A DNA stretch of 64,000 bases, taken from assembly GCA_039707655.1 (NCBI GenBank), contig CM077674.1, positions 235,887,904 to 235,951,903 of the forward strand. The letters are read 5' to 3'. This document shows positions 19,147 to 31,049 of the stretch, piece after piece. How positions within the stretch are numbered: position 1 is the stretch's first letter; each line of letters begins with the position of its first letter. Position numbers and translations under genes: made by a program. Source of the DNA: Elymus sibiricus (Eukaryota; Streptophyta; Magnoliopsida; Poales; Poaceae). The notes under the pieces were generated by a model, which was given only the letters and a program-made list of their open reading frames with translations, made no database searches and was not told where the DNA came from.

Positions 19147-21336
19147 CTAGCAAAAGGGCTCGTGCGTTGCAACGGGAGAAAAATACCATACACTCTTAGA
19201 TTATCACCAACACTATTTACTTCTTGCCATAACATCCCATCTTTATCCGGTCTTTCTTTTATTTCTTTTATGGCGCGCATCCCATATTTATGGGGTCTTT
19301 CTTTTAATTCTTTTTGTGTCTTTTTTTTTGTAGCACATCCCATCTTTACGGGATCTTTTATTTCTCCTAAGAACATCATCTTTTATCGGATCTCTTTGAT
19401 TTTTTTTTGCCATGCGTTCTCTCTCTTATTTCTTTATTTATTTTATAGAGAGTGCACATTCCATCTTTATCGGGCCTCTCTCTTATAATAGGCACATCCC
19501 ATCTTTTATTGGATTCTCCTCGGATTTTCTTGTAATGTGTCCTCCCTTTTATTTCTTTTATTGCGCACGTCCCATCTTTATTAGGCCCCTTTTTTTTTAT
19601 TTTTTGCCATGCATTCCCTTATTTATTGGGGCTCTCGCAAATTTACCAAGTTGGGATAGGCACCTCCCTCTGTTCTGTTCAATTCCCGAAGGGCTTGTTG
19701 TTTGTACTTGCTGACATGTATAAATTAGGGGAATTTATTGTAAATCAGTGAGGTGGCACTATTAATAAATATAAACAATCCTTAATTTTGGTAGAAACGA
19801 AAGCCAGCCCAACTGGATCACTCCTTACGAAGGAAAAAGGAGGCTTGGGTTAGATCCCCCACAGAACAAAACAAAAATCCGCTGATTTTGTGCCCACTCT
19901 GGAAGCCGAGACGTGGTTGTCGGCCCACAAGGCCCAACAACGCAACAACCTTATAATTTTTTTTCGTGCTTAATTTATTTTCATCTATAAAATATAAGGA
20001 AAGTATGGAAACAAGATTAAAAATCTGTTTACTTATGATGACATGAGTGTGATAGAACAGTTGGCTTGCACGCGCCTCGTTTTCATGCGTAACCAAGTTC
20101 GAATCTTGAAAAATCCGCTTTTATTTTTTCCCGGTAGGGGGGCTGCTACGCGTCGGCCGGCGGATCTTTTTAAAAGATCCGCCGCCTCGCGAGCGGTCAG
20201 ATCTGAGAAAATCAAGCGGCTAAGCGGGTTCCTCTTCTTTGCAACAAAGCTCTCGTTGCGGAAACATTTGTAATAGAGTTTGTGTTGTGGATTTTTTTGC
20301 AACATAGGTTGTGTAGCAGGATTTTTTTTTGCAACATAGGTCGTTGCAGAATTTTTTTTGTCTTCACTTTTTTTGCAACAGAGGTATTGTTGCAAAAAAA
20401 AATTGCAACTGAGGTGATGTTGCATAATTTTTTTATCTTTGTCTTCACCTCTATATGGTATCTTTTTTGCAACAGAGGTTTTGTTGCAATTTTTTGTGGC
20501 AACAAAGGTCTCGTTGGAATTTAATTTGTTTTGTAACAGAGGTCTTGTTACAGTTGTTTTTTTTTGCAACAGAGACCTTGTTGCAAAAATGCGTTGTAGC
20601 GAGCAGCAAGCAGCGACCACGTCGGCAAAAAGAAAGGCCGATGCTCCCTCGGGACGGCGGGGCAACGATGGCCGCAGATCCTCGCGGTGGACACAGACGC
20701 CGATGCTTCCCGAGGATGACGGATGCAGCTTGAGTTCGAGCGCACCATGACGGCCGACGTTCATGATGGAGGCGGGCGGCAGCAGTGGCGCCCACGCCGG
20801 CGACCTCGTCGGCGTGCTGCCAGCGGCGAGCGTCGGTGGTGGCGGTCGAAGCAGCGCGAGGAGGCGTCGCCTTAACGGGGAGCTCGGGAGGAGCACGGGT
20901 GGCCAGTGCTCTCGTGGGGATCCAGATCCAGATCCCGCAACACACCGGTTGTTGCAATGGGGAAATTGCAACAAAGACTCAGTTGCGAAACCTAGTCTAC
21001 GTAATACGTTGCTCCTAGCCATCTGATTAAAATCAGATCCAACGGCCATAGAGGCGGCGGACGCATGCGTCGTTATCCGTCGGGTGATCCCAATCTTTTC
21101 CCGGTAGGCAGAGACGCAAACACTTTTGTTTTTCCCCGCTTTGTTGGCAAGGCTAGGCCCAGCATGGAAGAAACGCAGACGGATCAAAAACTGATACTTT
21201 TTCATTTTATTGGACCGCGAATTGATTACCAAATTAGTACCACCTCACATATCTTCAATAGAAGATAGACCAAAACTTAGGGTGAACGGATGAAAAAAAT
21301 TGGAGAAACGCATCTTGCTTTATTAGTAGGTATAGA
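19147..21336 (-). mobile_element. Non-autonomous Helitron (about 2.2 kb)
   Basis: On the minus strand it starts TCTATACCTACTAATAAAGC (ending at forward 21336). It finishes with CCCGTTGCAACGCACGAGCC and then CTAG at 19147. The flanking bases are A and T. No Rep/helicase gene is present. The interior has a TTGCAACA-rich repeat tract (20225-20600) and a GC-rich stretch (20640-21060) that may be a captured gene fragment. A 399-residue minus-strand ORF runs through both and has no recognisable domain. A second Helitron-like 5' terminus (TCTATACCTATTAATAAAGG on the minus strand) ends near 21586, so nesting is possible. Confidence 0.78.
20225..20600. repeat. Imperfect tandem array of TTGCAACA palindromic units inside the Helitron
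   Basis: About ten units of the type TTTTGCAACAGAGGTCTTG followed by TTGCAA recur every 30-45 bp, separated by T runs. Each unit is an imperfect inverted repeat (TTGCAAC ... GTTGCAA). A diverged pair lies at about 20950-20990. Confidence 0.75.
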
Positions 21337-21639
21337 TTTACTTTTTTTAACACAATACAATCACTATGAGCACCTCCAAAATACTGAGCCGACATCACAT
21401 CTTGAGATTGACGTAGTCACCAAATACGCCTCATAGTCGACATGAACGGTCAAATAAATCTAGATAAATGCGAGTACCAGTGCTAAATCTAGGATCAACC
21501 CTGGTGGGTTGGTTCCACCACAAGAAACCTAACCATCTGAGCTACTCTCAGTTCACACGTTTGCCCCTTTATTAATAGGTATAGATATATAGGCTAAGAA
21601 AATTAAGTAAAGATACGACAGTGCTTTTGGCTTCCGGGG

Positions 21640-21985
21640 CTCAGATGAGTCCGGGAGTAAACAGTAAATCCACTAAAAATAGTAAAAAAAATCTGAATTT
21701 TTTTTGTGCTGAAAGATGCTTGAGTATATGATGTCCATGCCAAATTTCATCACATTTGAACATCTAAGTAGCTCAGCAAAAAAATGCGGTTTTGTGAAAA
21801 AGTTTACTGTTTGTGCACTGTTCGGGCTGATTTTTTTTCCTGAGAGCTACTCAAATGTCCGAATGCGCTGAAAATTGGCACGGACCTCACGCACTCAAAC
21901 ATCTTCCATGCAAAAAATCAGTTTTTTTATTTTTCTTGTATTTTTTTTTAATTTACTGTTCACCGAGTGCAAATGAGCCCTGGCT
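21640..21985. mobile_element. Foldback element related to the one at 34065
   Basis: The left end GGGGCTCAGATGAGTCCGGG and ACAGTAAATC face the inverted right end ACTGTTCACCGAGTGC and AAATGAGCCCTGG. The AT-rich middle includes TCTGAATTTTTTTTGTGCTG, also seen at 34125. No target duplication was identified. Confidence 0.5.
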
Positions 21986-22202
21986 TAGCTGTCAAAAACT
22001 AAAGATAAAGATGGGCGGAGATGGATTATTATTATTTACATATTAGGTTAAAATTACATGCACGGTACGAACACTTGCATTCTAACCAGCACTCCCTTGT
22101 CCCTTCTGGGACATCTGATAGCCAGCACTCCCTTTCCTCCAGGTCTTGCTCATGCGCCATCAGCGGTGATGGTGAGGCGACGCAGACCCCCCTTCTGCCG
22201 GG

Positions 22203-22544
22203 TCAGGGGGCATCACTTCTTCCCGCAACAGAAGGGGAAGCAACAATGTGGGAACTTTGGGTGCACCGCCGCAGTTGCCTTCGTGGCACTCTCCTCCGCC
22301 ACAGCGTCCAGCACTGCCGCAGTCTCCGTTGCCATAGCGGCTGGCGCCGCCCCCTTTTGTCGGGGGGGGGGGGGGGGGGGGGAGGGGGGCATCGCTTCTT
22401 CCCGCAGCAGACGGGGAAGCAGCAGTGTGGGAACTTCGGGCGCACCGCCATAGTCATCGTGGTCTCCGTCACCACAGTCGTCGCCGCTGCAGCTGCCGCG
22501 AGGACAGCTGCAAACAGGATCATCAGCGCTCTCTTGTACTCCAT
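22203..22544 (-). CDS. Small secreted Cys/Pro-rich protein candidate, internally duplicated
   Basis: From the ATG at 22544 the protein begins MEYKRALMILFAAVLAAAAA, a strong signal peptide. A short mature part with the motif CCFPVCCGKKRC and a polyproline run follow. Five cysteines are spaced CC-x3-CC-x4-C. The Cys block is then repeated in the DNA about 178 bp further on (22207-22290 against 22384-22460). In the second copy the reading frame differs and the block is not translated. The poly-G run at 22363-22382 encodes the prolines and may be unstable in length. A CT-rich leader precedes the ATG. I do not recognise the family. It could be a young secreted peptide gene or a pseudogene with an indel in the G run. 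Confidence 0.45.
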   Translation of the reverse strand: MEYKRALMILFAAVLAAAAAATTVVTETTMTMAVRPKFPHCCFPVCCGKKRCPPPPPPPPPDKRGRRQPLWQRRLRQCWTLWRRRVPRRQLRRCTQSSHIVASPSVAGRSDAP

Positions 22545-22752
22545 CTCTGCCCCTCTTCTCTGTCTCCCTCCCCCTTCTCTCTCTCTCGAGCTTAATACCC
22601 CTAACGTGGCCTAAAGTCTTGACCGTATTAGTCCACCTTTTTAGCTGCTAACTAAACCTACCTTGCCTAAGCGCTTGACTTATGATTATGTCACCGACTT
22701 AGTTGCTAATTGAACCCTATTGCTTTCTAAAGTATGGAAAGATCCTAATGAA

Positions 22753-22942
22753 CAATGGCGGAGCTTAGTGGAGTTCAGGGGGGCAGCACCCCCCCCCCCC
22801 CACCCTCTAGCCAAAATTATGAAGGAAAAAATAATGGGGGCCTTAGATTGAAGAAAATCTAGTGTTTTCCCCCCTCAAACATCCAAAATTTGTATTTCGC
22901 CCCCTCCCCCTCCTCTAGAGGCCACGTCATGCTCCGTCACTG
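22753..22942. mobile_element. hAT-like MITE, degenerate
   Basis: The left end CAATGGCGGAGC matches the inverted right end CAGTGACGGAGC, giving an element of 190 bp with C- and G-rich flanks. The 8-bp flanks match only partly, so it is older than the copies at 900 and 14949. Confidence 0.7.
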
Positions 22943-25244
22943 CTCATACCACTTCAGTTGGAGTTGTTGGAACAAAATTGGCTCTCACCTTTGGTGCATT
23001 TTGTGGCCTCTATTCATGTTGTGAGAACCACCTTTGGGAGTTCACTTTTTATGGAGAATGCGATTTACTATCCTTCAGATTGAAAACTGACCAATTTTTT
23101 TGACAACCTTAATCCGTTGCCAATTCCTGGTTTCAGCTCTATAAGAGAGAATGCCATTCATTATTATTTTTAGAGTGAAAACTAAACAAAAAAATTACAA
23201 TCTCAGTCATTAGTGTCCATTCCTGCCTTCCTGGTTTCAACTTTTGACAAGAGAGAATATCATTTGCTATCCTTTAGATTGAAAACTAACCAAGCTAAGT
23301 CTCTTAGAGCATCTCTAACCAATCCCCTATCCGTTAGAGGAGTAAACGGCCGAGTATCTTTAGAGGAGGATAATCATCCTCCTCTAACAGTGGCCGGACC
23401 TAACTGATCCACTCTATTTAGAGGAGAATAGTTTCCTCAATTCTTTTTGCCTAGCTGCATACATATTAAACAATTGCACACTATGTCATCAATCATTCAA
23501 ATATTTCAAAATAAACTTGCACAATATTAATTTGTAGTGAGGTTGTACTTCAGCTCGATGAGCTTCAAACACTCGTGTTGGTTTGTTCCAACACTTTGCT
23601 TTTTATTTGGTTTGTTTTTATTTTTATTTTTGCCGGTTGCAATTTTCGTTTGCAGGTTAGCTTTCAAAAAGCCCAAAAACCAAACAAAATTGAATAAGTT
23701 TTGCTTTGCTCTTTTTTTTTTGCCCCGGATTTTGTTTGCATTCTTGTTTATATTTTCTAAAAGAGTTGATCTACGACTCTCATCTTTTGCACTTGAATTA
23801 CTTAGAATAGTTGTAGCAGTAATATGTGTGAAGTATTCAAGTGGGAGTAAATCTTAATACTTAAAACAAAGGTTTTGTTCTACTAAACAACTTTCAAAAA
23901 CGTCTTATATTATGGGACAGAGGGAGCAGTAGCTAAAATAATTTAGTAACATTTGTTCTGTTTAATCTAGATAATCAAGACTTGCGTGGGACTAGTTTTA
24001 AAAAGAAAGTGATGTTAACAAAGAATAATCATGGATAAGAGAAAGTCTCGAAAGACTTTGGCGTTGAGAAAAATTATAGAGAAGATGATATTAGAGATAC
24101 TCAACTTCATAGTGTTAATTTTAATACACTCAATAGTCCTTGTGGATAAAGTTGTCCAGAGGAACCTAGTTGAAAAGTGAATGAGATTATGCCAAAAACT
24201 GTGTTTGCATTTTATATGGTGCTTCAACTTCTCACTGATGTCATGGCCTTGTCACTCTATGCGCGTTCACGTGCGTAAATGTGCCTTCGTCATCTTTCTT
24301 GATGTTATGCTAAGAACTTCGCTGGCCAATGAACAATCCATCAGAGTTTCGGCTCAAATTTTGATTATGAATTTGTTACCGTACATAATGGCAACACTAC
24401 ATTGAATATTATTTAGCTTTCTCTTGAATGTGTGTACGTGGTAATAACCGAGTACTGATCGCAAGAGTTTGAAAGAGACAACATATTGATCCATAGTACT
24501 CAAGCTTAAGCCACTGCGAAATTTTATGCATATATCATTTCTTTGACATAAGCCCGTCACCAGACAACAAAAGTTTCAGCAAGCAATTTCAGTCCTGAGC
24601 GCCTCTTTTCTATGTCGTAGGTTGCTATCAATATTCGCACCCCATGGTAATGGCGGATACGACGAATACAGTTATGTGACTCATCAACGCTATCGCATAA
24701 AGGGCCACACCGATGTGGTGGGCTAATTCTCGCCCTCATCCAGACATCCGTCACCCGCTCAACGAATCCGGATTGAAGAAGCCATTGCTTCGCAGAAAAG
24801 AACAGTACGGCAACTGGGCTCACCGGAGCTTGGATCAGCAGGCTATGGTCCGAGCCTAATCGCAGACAAAGAGCATCCCCGACATTTGGCTTCCGAATCA
24901 CAAGAGACAAAAACACTGTCTGTCGCCAGAGATAGAGTGAAAGAGAACTAATAAAGAACTTGACCAATTAGGTGCATTTTGCTAAGTACTTGAGCAAACT
25001 TATTATAATTGCAACAGTCAGTCACATAGACGGCACTACCTCGTCCTGGTTTACAATTTGGATCATATTTTAACCATGGTTTTAACTAATAAAATATAAT
25101 TTATACGTAACAAAAATAATATCACTGAAAACTATATTCGAATACGAATCCAACAATATTTGTAGCATATTCACTACCCTACACTCAAAATAAATATACA
25201 TCTATGAATATAATGCCAACGCAAGATATTCTAGTGCTTAAACT
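22943..25244. other. Gene-free AT-rich stretch
   Basis: No gene was recognised. It contains a loosely repeated segment (AGAGAATGC or AGAGAATAT, then CCTTTAGATTGAAAACTAAC) at 23040-23100, 23145-23195 and 23250-23300. A lone Stowaway-like end (CTTATATTATGGGACAGAGG) lies near 23910. An unrecognised 136-residue minus-strand ORF spans 24557-24967. Confidence 0.35.
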
Positions 25245-25256
25245 GATATTGTGTAC

Positions 25257-26902
25257 TTTTTTTGACGGAACCTCGTCAGAGGGCCAGGAGCTCTGGCATT
25301 GCATTATAGAAGAAGAGAATTGATCCAGTTTATAAGGAAAACCGGATCGAAAACCTAACAAAATGGCCCGGTTTATGAGGAAAACTAGGCCGAAAACCGC
25401 ACAAGCAACGAAGCCTCATCGACCACTCGACCCAAGGCCACAATCGCAACAAAACACACACATCCTGGCTCCGGAGCCGCCGCTCCGACATCCCCTGCCC
25501 GCTCGCGAGCCGTAGCGCCGCATGACCTGGTCGCCTTGTAGCCCTTGCTACACGAGACGACCGCCCGCAGACCACGAACGCTGCGCCAAACATCCGGGGC
25601 CGCCGCCCCGACTTCCAGTCAGATCGACCTGTCAGATCGCGTCGACCGAGCCGACGAACTCGCTACCCTTGCAGCACCAGGTCGCCACCCATGCCATGCA
25701 AAGCCACGTCCCCACCACATTGGGCCGCAACTGCATTGTCGTCCGAGGCCGCCACCTCGGCGTACATCCACCGTCCGGAGCCGCCGCTCCGGCATCCACC
25801 GCCTCGGCAACCACGAAGCAATACTGCACAACTGCCATAAACCTGCCGCTCCACAAGGGTCAGGGATTCCAAGGCGGTGCCTCCAAGAAGGTAATGACAT
25901 AGGTGTCGTCGCCGCCCGCTCCAAGGGAGCTTGGATTTTCATCCGGAGACCACCTGACAATTGCGGCTGTAGAAGGGACTCTTCGATGAAGCCTTCAGGA
26001 AGGAATGCGACGCACAGGGACGCCGCCATCATCGACACCAAGTGCCAGACTTTCGCCCGAGTCCCAAATCCACCGCCAGGCTCCACAAGGGAGCCCCGAG
26101 CTCAGGAGCACAACAAGCTAAGCAGGAGCATCGCCGCCAACCACCAGTCTCCGGCTGCCGGAGACCAATCTCCACGACAGCCGTAGCACACCCACCGTCG
26201 CGGCGCCGCCGCGCCGCCATCCAACTCTGCGGCCCTCCGCCACCACCGCAGCTCCACAGCCGAGGGAGGAGACCCCGACACTCGAGGACGACCAGGCCGC
26301 CGCCGAAGCGCCTCCACAGCCGCCCGTCCGAGCCCCACCGCCGACGGATCCAGAAGCCACGCCAGATCCGCGGAGGTCAGCCTCAGCACCGCCCCGTCCA
26401 AGCCCCGGCCAAAGGACGAGAGGGAAGGCGCCGCCACCATGCCCGGGGCCGCCGCCCCGGCTTGCCAGCACCCGCGAGACGCAGCCGCAGCAGGGGAGGC
26501 TAGATCCGGGCGGATCCGACCCCCCCCCCCCCCAGAACGGGTAGCAGCCAGCGTCGCAGAGCCCAGACCAGCTCCCCCGAAGCCGATGAAGCCACCGCGC
26601 GCCGACGACCGAGACGCGAGCGGCGCGAGGCCGCGCCGGCCGCCGCCCACCGCCCGACGCCGCGCCACCATGAGCTCCCCTGCTCGTGGGAGGTGCCGCC
26701 CGTCGCAGGGAAAGGACTCAGCCCCGCCGCCGCCTGCTCCACGCGAGCTTTGCCCGCGGGAGGCGCCGGCGACGGCGAGGGGGAGGAGGGGGTGGAGCGG
26801 CCGGAGGCCTCGGCGATTTGGTCGCCGCCCGTGTCGCCCCTGGGGAGGGAGCGACGCGAGGGCCTTAGGTCCAAAAGAAATATGCGCAGCTTAGGAACAC
26901 GC
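25257..26902 (-). mobile_element. Non-LTR retroposon in reverse orientation with 12-bp TSD
   Basis: On the minus strand the element ends GAGGTTCCGTC plus poly(A) (T run at 25257-25263). It is flanked by GATATTGTGTAC (25245-25256) and GATACTGTGTAC (26903-26914), a 12-bp duplication with one difference. The body is very GC-rich with recurring GCCGCCGCCCCG-type stretches. It has no reverse transcriptase motif, so it is a 5' or internal-deletion derivative mobilised in trans. The many long ORFs on both strands here are composition artefacts. Confidence 0.78.
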
Positions 26903-27165
26903 GATACTGTGTACTCGTTGCAACATATATTTGTAAAAATTCCAGTACCTCACTAATGAATGAGAAGACACTAGTATTATGAATATCCTGATATCCGTGA
27001 ACACAAGGTTAACATTTCCATTCAGATGAAGAAATGTGTTCAATCATAAGAAAGAAAAGGAATGAAATAGCAAACCAAATATATCATGGAAACTATGCAA
27101 TTACAAAATTTTCTTCCACACATAGGTCATAAACTTACAGGGAAAAGGCATAGTAGTTTCCTTAC

Positions 27166-28700
27166 CTGCCATGAGATAGTACTATATCTGTAAGAGATGC
27201 TCCCAGAGATGCAAGTCCAAATCCAATTGAGCATGCCCGTGTAATACTCAAGTACAACTTCGAATAATTTTCATAGCCTTCTTGCATAAATTGAAAATTA
27301 CTCTCATCCAAGACCCTAGACATGTTATATCTACCACCATAGTTATCATACACTTCTGTACTGACAATAGGAAATGTCTTCGCTTTAAATGAATTGGTCC
27401 AGTAAGCAAAAGGGACGGCAATGTACATGAATAAGATAAACCCAACCATTGTGTTGACAATGACAAAGAAAGGGAACATTAGAGGACTGCCAGTGAAGCC
27501 GCTAACTGTCGACCAATCAAGGCCAAACGAGCCAATCCCCAAACCATTATAACCAGAGCCAATTTGCTGAGCAGTGATGGACCTTTTCCAAATCCAGCAA
27601 ACAAATGACAATGCACTAACAGAAGGGAAGAATTAGCCCGGAATGGTATAGTATGAAAAACTAATGACAAAGACCAAGCAGAAAAATTTATTTCTTGGTA
27701 GTGTTGCCTTTGATCTTTCCTCCTTCTCATGAAATGCCCTACATTACAAATGTACAGTTGACATGAGCATGTTATCAGAATAGAGTAAAGGCATAAATAG
27801 TTATATACACAACTGGGCTCAAATGCTAGGACAAACCTGTACATTGTTACCATGGGTAAGATTTCAGGCCACCACATCTCTGAGCGGTTCACGAAGAACT
27901 TCATGAAGAAGCCAATAAATCCATAAGAAATATTCTGTGATCAATTAGGAAAATTTATGGTGAAAGTTCCCATATAAAATATTCTTGTATTAAATCAAAC
28001 ATTAATTAAGTAAATACATTTTCTGTGATCATTTCTGCGAATATATGCATCTAGTGTGATTATTCCATACGTTTAGCGTTTGTGACAACTGAACAAATGA
28101 AGAAAATGGTATGTCTTTTAGATTGATTCCGAGGTAGGAGATGTTACAATATATGGTTCAGAAAATTGGGAGAAGATCTGGTGCTTACACTTGTCGTGAA
28201 TAGAAGAAAAAAAACGGCAACTGGGTGAATAGATCTTCTGAAATAGGCCTTTGTGACTGCCAAAATATCTATTGCAGGAGAAGCCCCTAAACCATTGTTA
28301 GCGATCATGCAACACAGTATATGTTCCTTTATGCTGAATGGGCCAGGGTTCAGTGAGAACACAATTTTGGTTCCAGGGACCCTCACAATTTTGGCTGGAA
28401 GAACAGCAGCCATGAGCTTGCCTAGAGAGTAGCACAACATAATAACTGAAAATTCTGGAATATTAACCGGGTTTTGTCTGAAAGTAGTCAGCATGGTGAC
28501 GAATGAGAGGATGATGCATCATGTGATCCCAAGGATCCATACTCTGCATGTAAGTGCAGGAAGTGTTGGATCATCAGTTGTAGGAACAGCCAGCCGCACT
28601 TGCTCGATCTCAGATTCACCTTCAAGTGCAAAAGATGGCGCAGTAAAAATATTAGACATGAACAACGAGGCAGGCATTGACACAAGACATATGACTTCAA
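27166..28700 (-). pseudogene. Oligopeptide transporter (OPT family), truncated pseudogene
   Basis: OPT proteins are proton-coupled plasma-membrane peptide or metal-chelate carriers with many membrane spans. The minus strand carries the family order: EIEQVRLAVPTTDDPTLPAL (about 28560-28640), WILGIT, RQNPVNIPEFSVIM, the NPGPFSIKEH motif (about 28340), WWPEILPMVTMYR (27840-27880), HEKE, then TAQQIGSGYNGLGIGSFGLD and YNMSRVLDESNF (27270-27580). It ends at an intact donor at 27165. Two nonsense codons interrupt it: TGA at 28519-28521 after WILGIT, and TAA at 27633-27635 after YTIPG. The C-terminal half is absent; the non-LTR element at 25257-26902 lies where it would continue. Confidence 0.85.
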
Positions 28701-29042
28701 CTATGCTTAGCATGATTATGACAATGAACCGCATGAGATGAAGTAATTGTAGGAGGCACCCCTCAGAGTAAAAAAGCAAGTAGATTTAACATAAAGTAAT
28801 CATCGGGTACATTTCCTTGCACCGGAAACATCGATACAAATCAGTGTTCAAGAAAGCATTTTTAAGCGACGCTTAAGCGCTGAGCGATGGCAAAACGCTT
28901 TGCTTTGGCCCTAAGCGGTAGATTAAGCGGGGGGGTTTCAATTTGGCCAGAAGTTGGTTGTTTTTGAACTACTTTTGATTGGCTACTTGCGCAATAATGG
29001 CAATATGCCTTTTATCTTATTATTAGGTCTGTTCAGGAACTA
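28701..29042. other. No gene recognised
   Basis: This is AT-rich sequence upstream of the OPT pseudogene with a local run of AAGCG repeats near 28863-28930 (TTAAGCGACGCTTAAGCG, palindromic). Nothing coding was seen. Confidence 0.35.
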
Positions 29043-29299
29043 CTCCCTCCGTTCCATAATGTAGTGCCTATAGATTTTTTCAAAAGTCAAACATTACAAA
29101 GTTTGACCATATTTATAGAGAAAAATAGGTACATCTAGAATACCAAATGCACATCATTGGATACATCATGAGTTATATTTTCGGAATGTACATGTTTGGT
29201 ATTGCAAATGTAGACAGTTTTCTCAAAAAACTTGGTCAAAGTTGGCAAAGTTTGACTTTCAGAAAAATTTATAGGCACTACATTGTGGAATGGAGGGAG
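29043..29299. mobile_element. Stowaway MITE
   Basis: CTCCCTCCGTTCCATAATGT at the left matches the inverted right end ACATTGTGGAATGGAGGGAG. TA lies at both borders (29041-29042 and 29300-29301). Internal TTTGAC/GTCAAA motifs are symmetrical, so the 257-bp element can fold over its full length. Confidence 0.92.
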
Positions 29300-29720
29300 T
29301 ATTTCCTTAAGATTATGGCCACATGATATTAGGCTATGTCTATTTGAACTGAACAGCATTTTAGTTGTTATTTTGCTTGCTGTCTGAACTTGATGTGTAT
29401 TTTGCTATGGTCTGAACTGCATTTTAGATGCTATTTCAATTACCTATTTTGCTAAGGCCTTCCACTGCCACAGCTCTAACAAAAGTGATCGGGATGGATA
29501 GGGACGATATGGAGTCGATGTCCAATGTCCTCCACATGAGCAACACATCAATAAAAGGCTCAGTTGAGGAGTCAAACATGAATCTTGAACTCTGAGTCCC
29601 TCAAATGTCTACCCTGAACCTCCGCTTCATGGTCATTTATCCACCTATTCTTCGTGTTTAGGTGTCTAGAAACACTAGCATCATGCTCATCTCATTCTTC
29701 CCACATCTTTCTGTCCTTCT

Positions 29721-29830
29721 CATTTCTCTCTCATTCCTCGTCCACTCCTACAATGAAACAACTTGGTGTGCAAATCATTTCTCTCTCATTCCTCGACCAC
29801 CCCTACAATGAAACAACTTGGTGTGCAAAT
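29721..29830. repeat. 55-bp tandem duplication
   Basis: Two copies (29721-29775 and 29776-29830) differ at very few bases. Each starts CATTTCTCTCTCATTCCTCG and ends with TTGGTGTGCAAATC. Confidence 0.85.
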
Positions 29831-31049
29831 CCTAAAGGTAACCTATAACTTTGACGAAGTGACAACTGCCACCTCGTTTGCTCCATACAATTGACTTAGA
29901 TTGATTCACTTGGTTCAAATCGTATTTTAATAGGATTTGTATTCGATTTATCTCGATTTCAGTTTCTTTTTGGCTGCCGTACGGAATTGGACATGAACCA
30001 ATCAGAAAAAAGAAGATCAACTCAATACTGAACCGAAAAGTCAGCAGCGAACATTCACCTATGTGGTCGCTGGGCAAGACGAGGAGACCTTGTGCACGAG
30101 AAGGGGCTCAACCAAGGTGGTCATGGAGGCGGTGGCCGGGCCGGTCGACGGCGGGGCCACGGATGGCGGCAGCCCTGGTGGACGGCGCCGATGGCGGAGG
30201 CCGCAGCGCATAGCGCAACGGATGGTGGGGCGGCCGCAATCCAGATCATAGCCCCTCTTCCCATTATCGTTTCCTCTAAGGTCTGGAACTAATGGCCCCA
30301 GCAACGGCGGCAGTTGAGCGGAGAGGTTGTGCCTCGACGCCGGAGCCACGGAAGGTGAGGGAGAGAGGGAACGGGAAGGAAATGATTTCAGGAGTTATTT
30401 TTCTTCCAAGAGTCGGGTCGAGTCACCGGAAACTCGGGACATGCACCTCCACAGCCGCCGCCGTCCGATTGCCTCGTGGTCTGCAAGGTGGGTAGATCTG
30501 AGCATAACAAGTTTTAAGTTTTAACTTCTGAAAATTACAATTTTATCGGTCGCAGATTCCGAAACTTGCGATTTTGTCGGTCGTTCATACTAAGTTTCAG
30601 CAGTTGTCGATTGCAAATTTGAAATTTACATTTTTGTCGGTCACTCGTACCAAATTTCAAAAGCTGAAACTTAACGAAGTTATTTAAAAATTAGTTAAAA
30701 CGTATTCAAAATGATCTCAATTTAAAGCTCTCGTCAAACACGAATATGCAAACGAAACAAAATTCAATTTTTTGGTTTAAAAGATATGAAAGATTAAAAA
30801 CCAAAAGCCAAGAAAAAGGGGATGTGTGCCCCGGCACCTACGTGCTACAAATCCCCGTCTCAAATTAGCTCTGAAGAAAACAAAAAATTGCAATTTGATC
30901 CTCAGGAAATCCTCCGTTTTTCTGTCTTGCACGTGTCGATAGAGCATCGAAGACGTCAACGCTAGAGTTGCGCCGCCGCTAAAACAAGAAAGTAAGATCC
31001 ATATAGACAGCTAGGAAGGCACCAAACTCTATGAAAAAGGGTTTGCGAT
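29831..31049. other. No gene recognised; GC-rich patch at 30060-30500
   Basis: Short overlapping ORFs on both strands at 30060-30500 (GGCGG-rich) show no domain and are probably compositional. The rest is AT-rich. A weak TTGTCGGTCG repeat occurs at 30540-30650. Confidence 0.3.

Noticed and set aside
20033..21232. 399-residue minus-strand ORF in the Helitron
   Set aside because: It is built from the TTGCAACA repeat and a GC-rich block, has no recognisable domain, and probably stays open by composition. Kept as part of the repeat description, not as a gene.
24557..24967. 136-residue minus-strand ORF
   Set aside because: No motif or family recognised and no neighbouring exons. Mentioned only in the gene-free region note.
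25522..26894. Several ORFs of 100-210 residues on both strands
   Set aside because: All lie in the GC-rich body of the retroposon at 25257-26902, with Arg/Pro/Ala-rich low-complexity translations in every frame.
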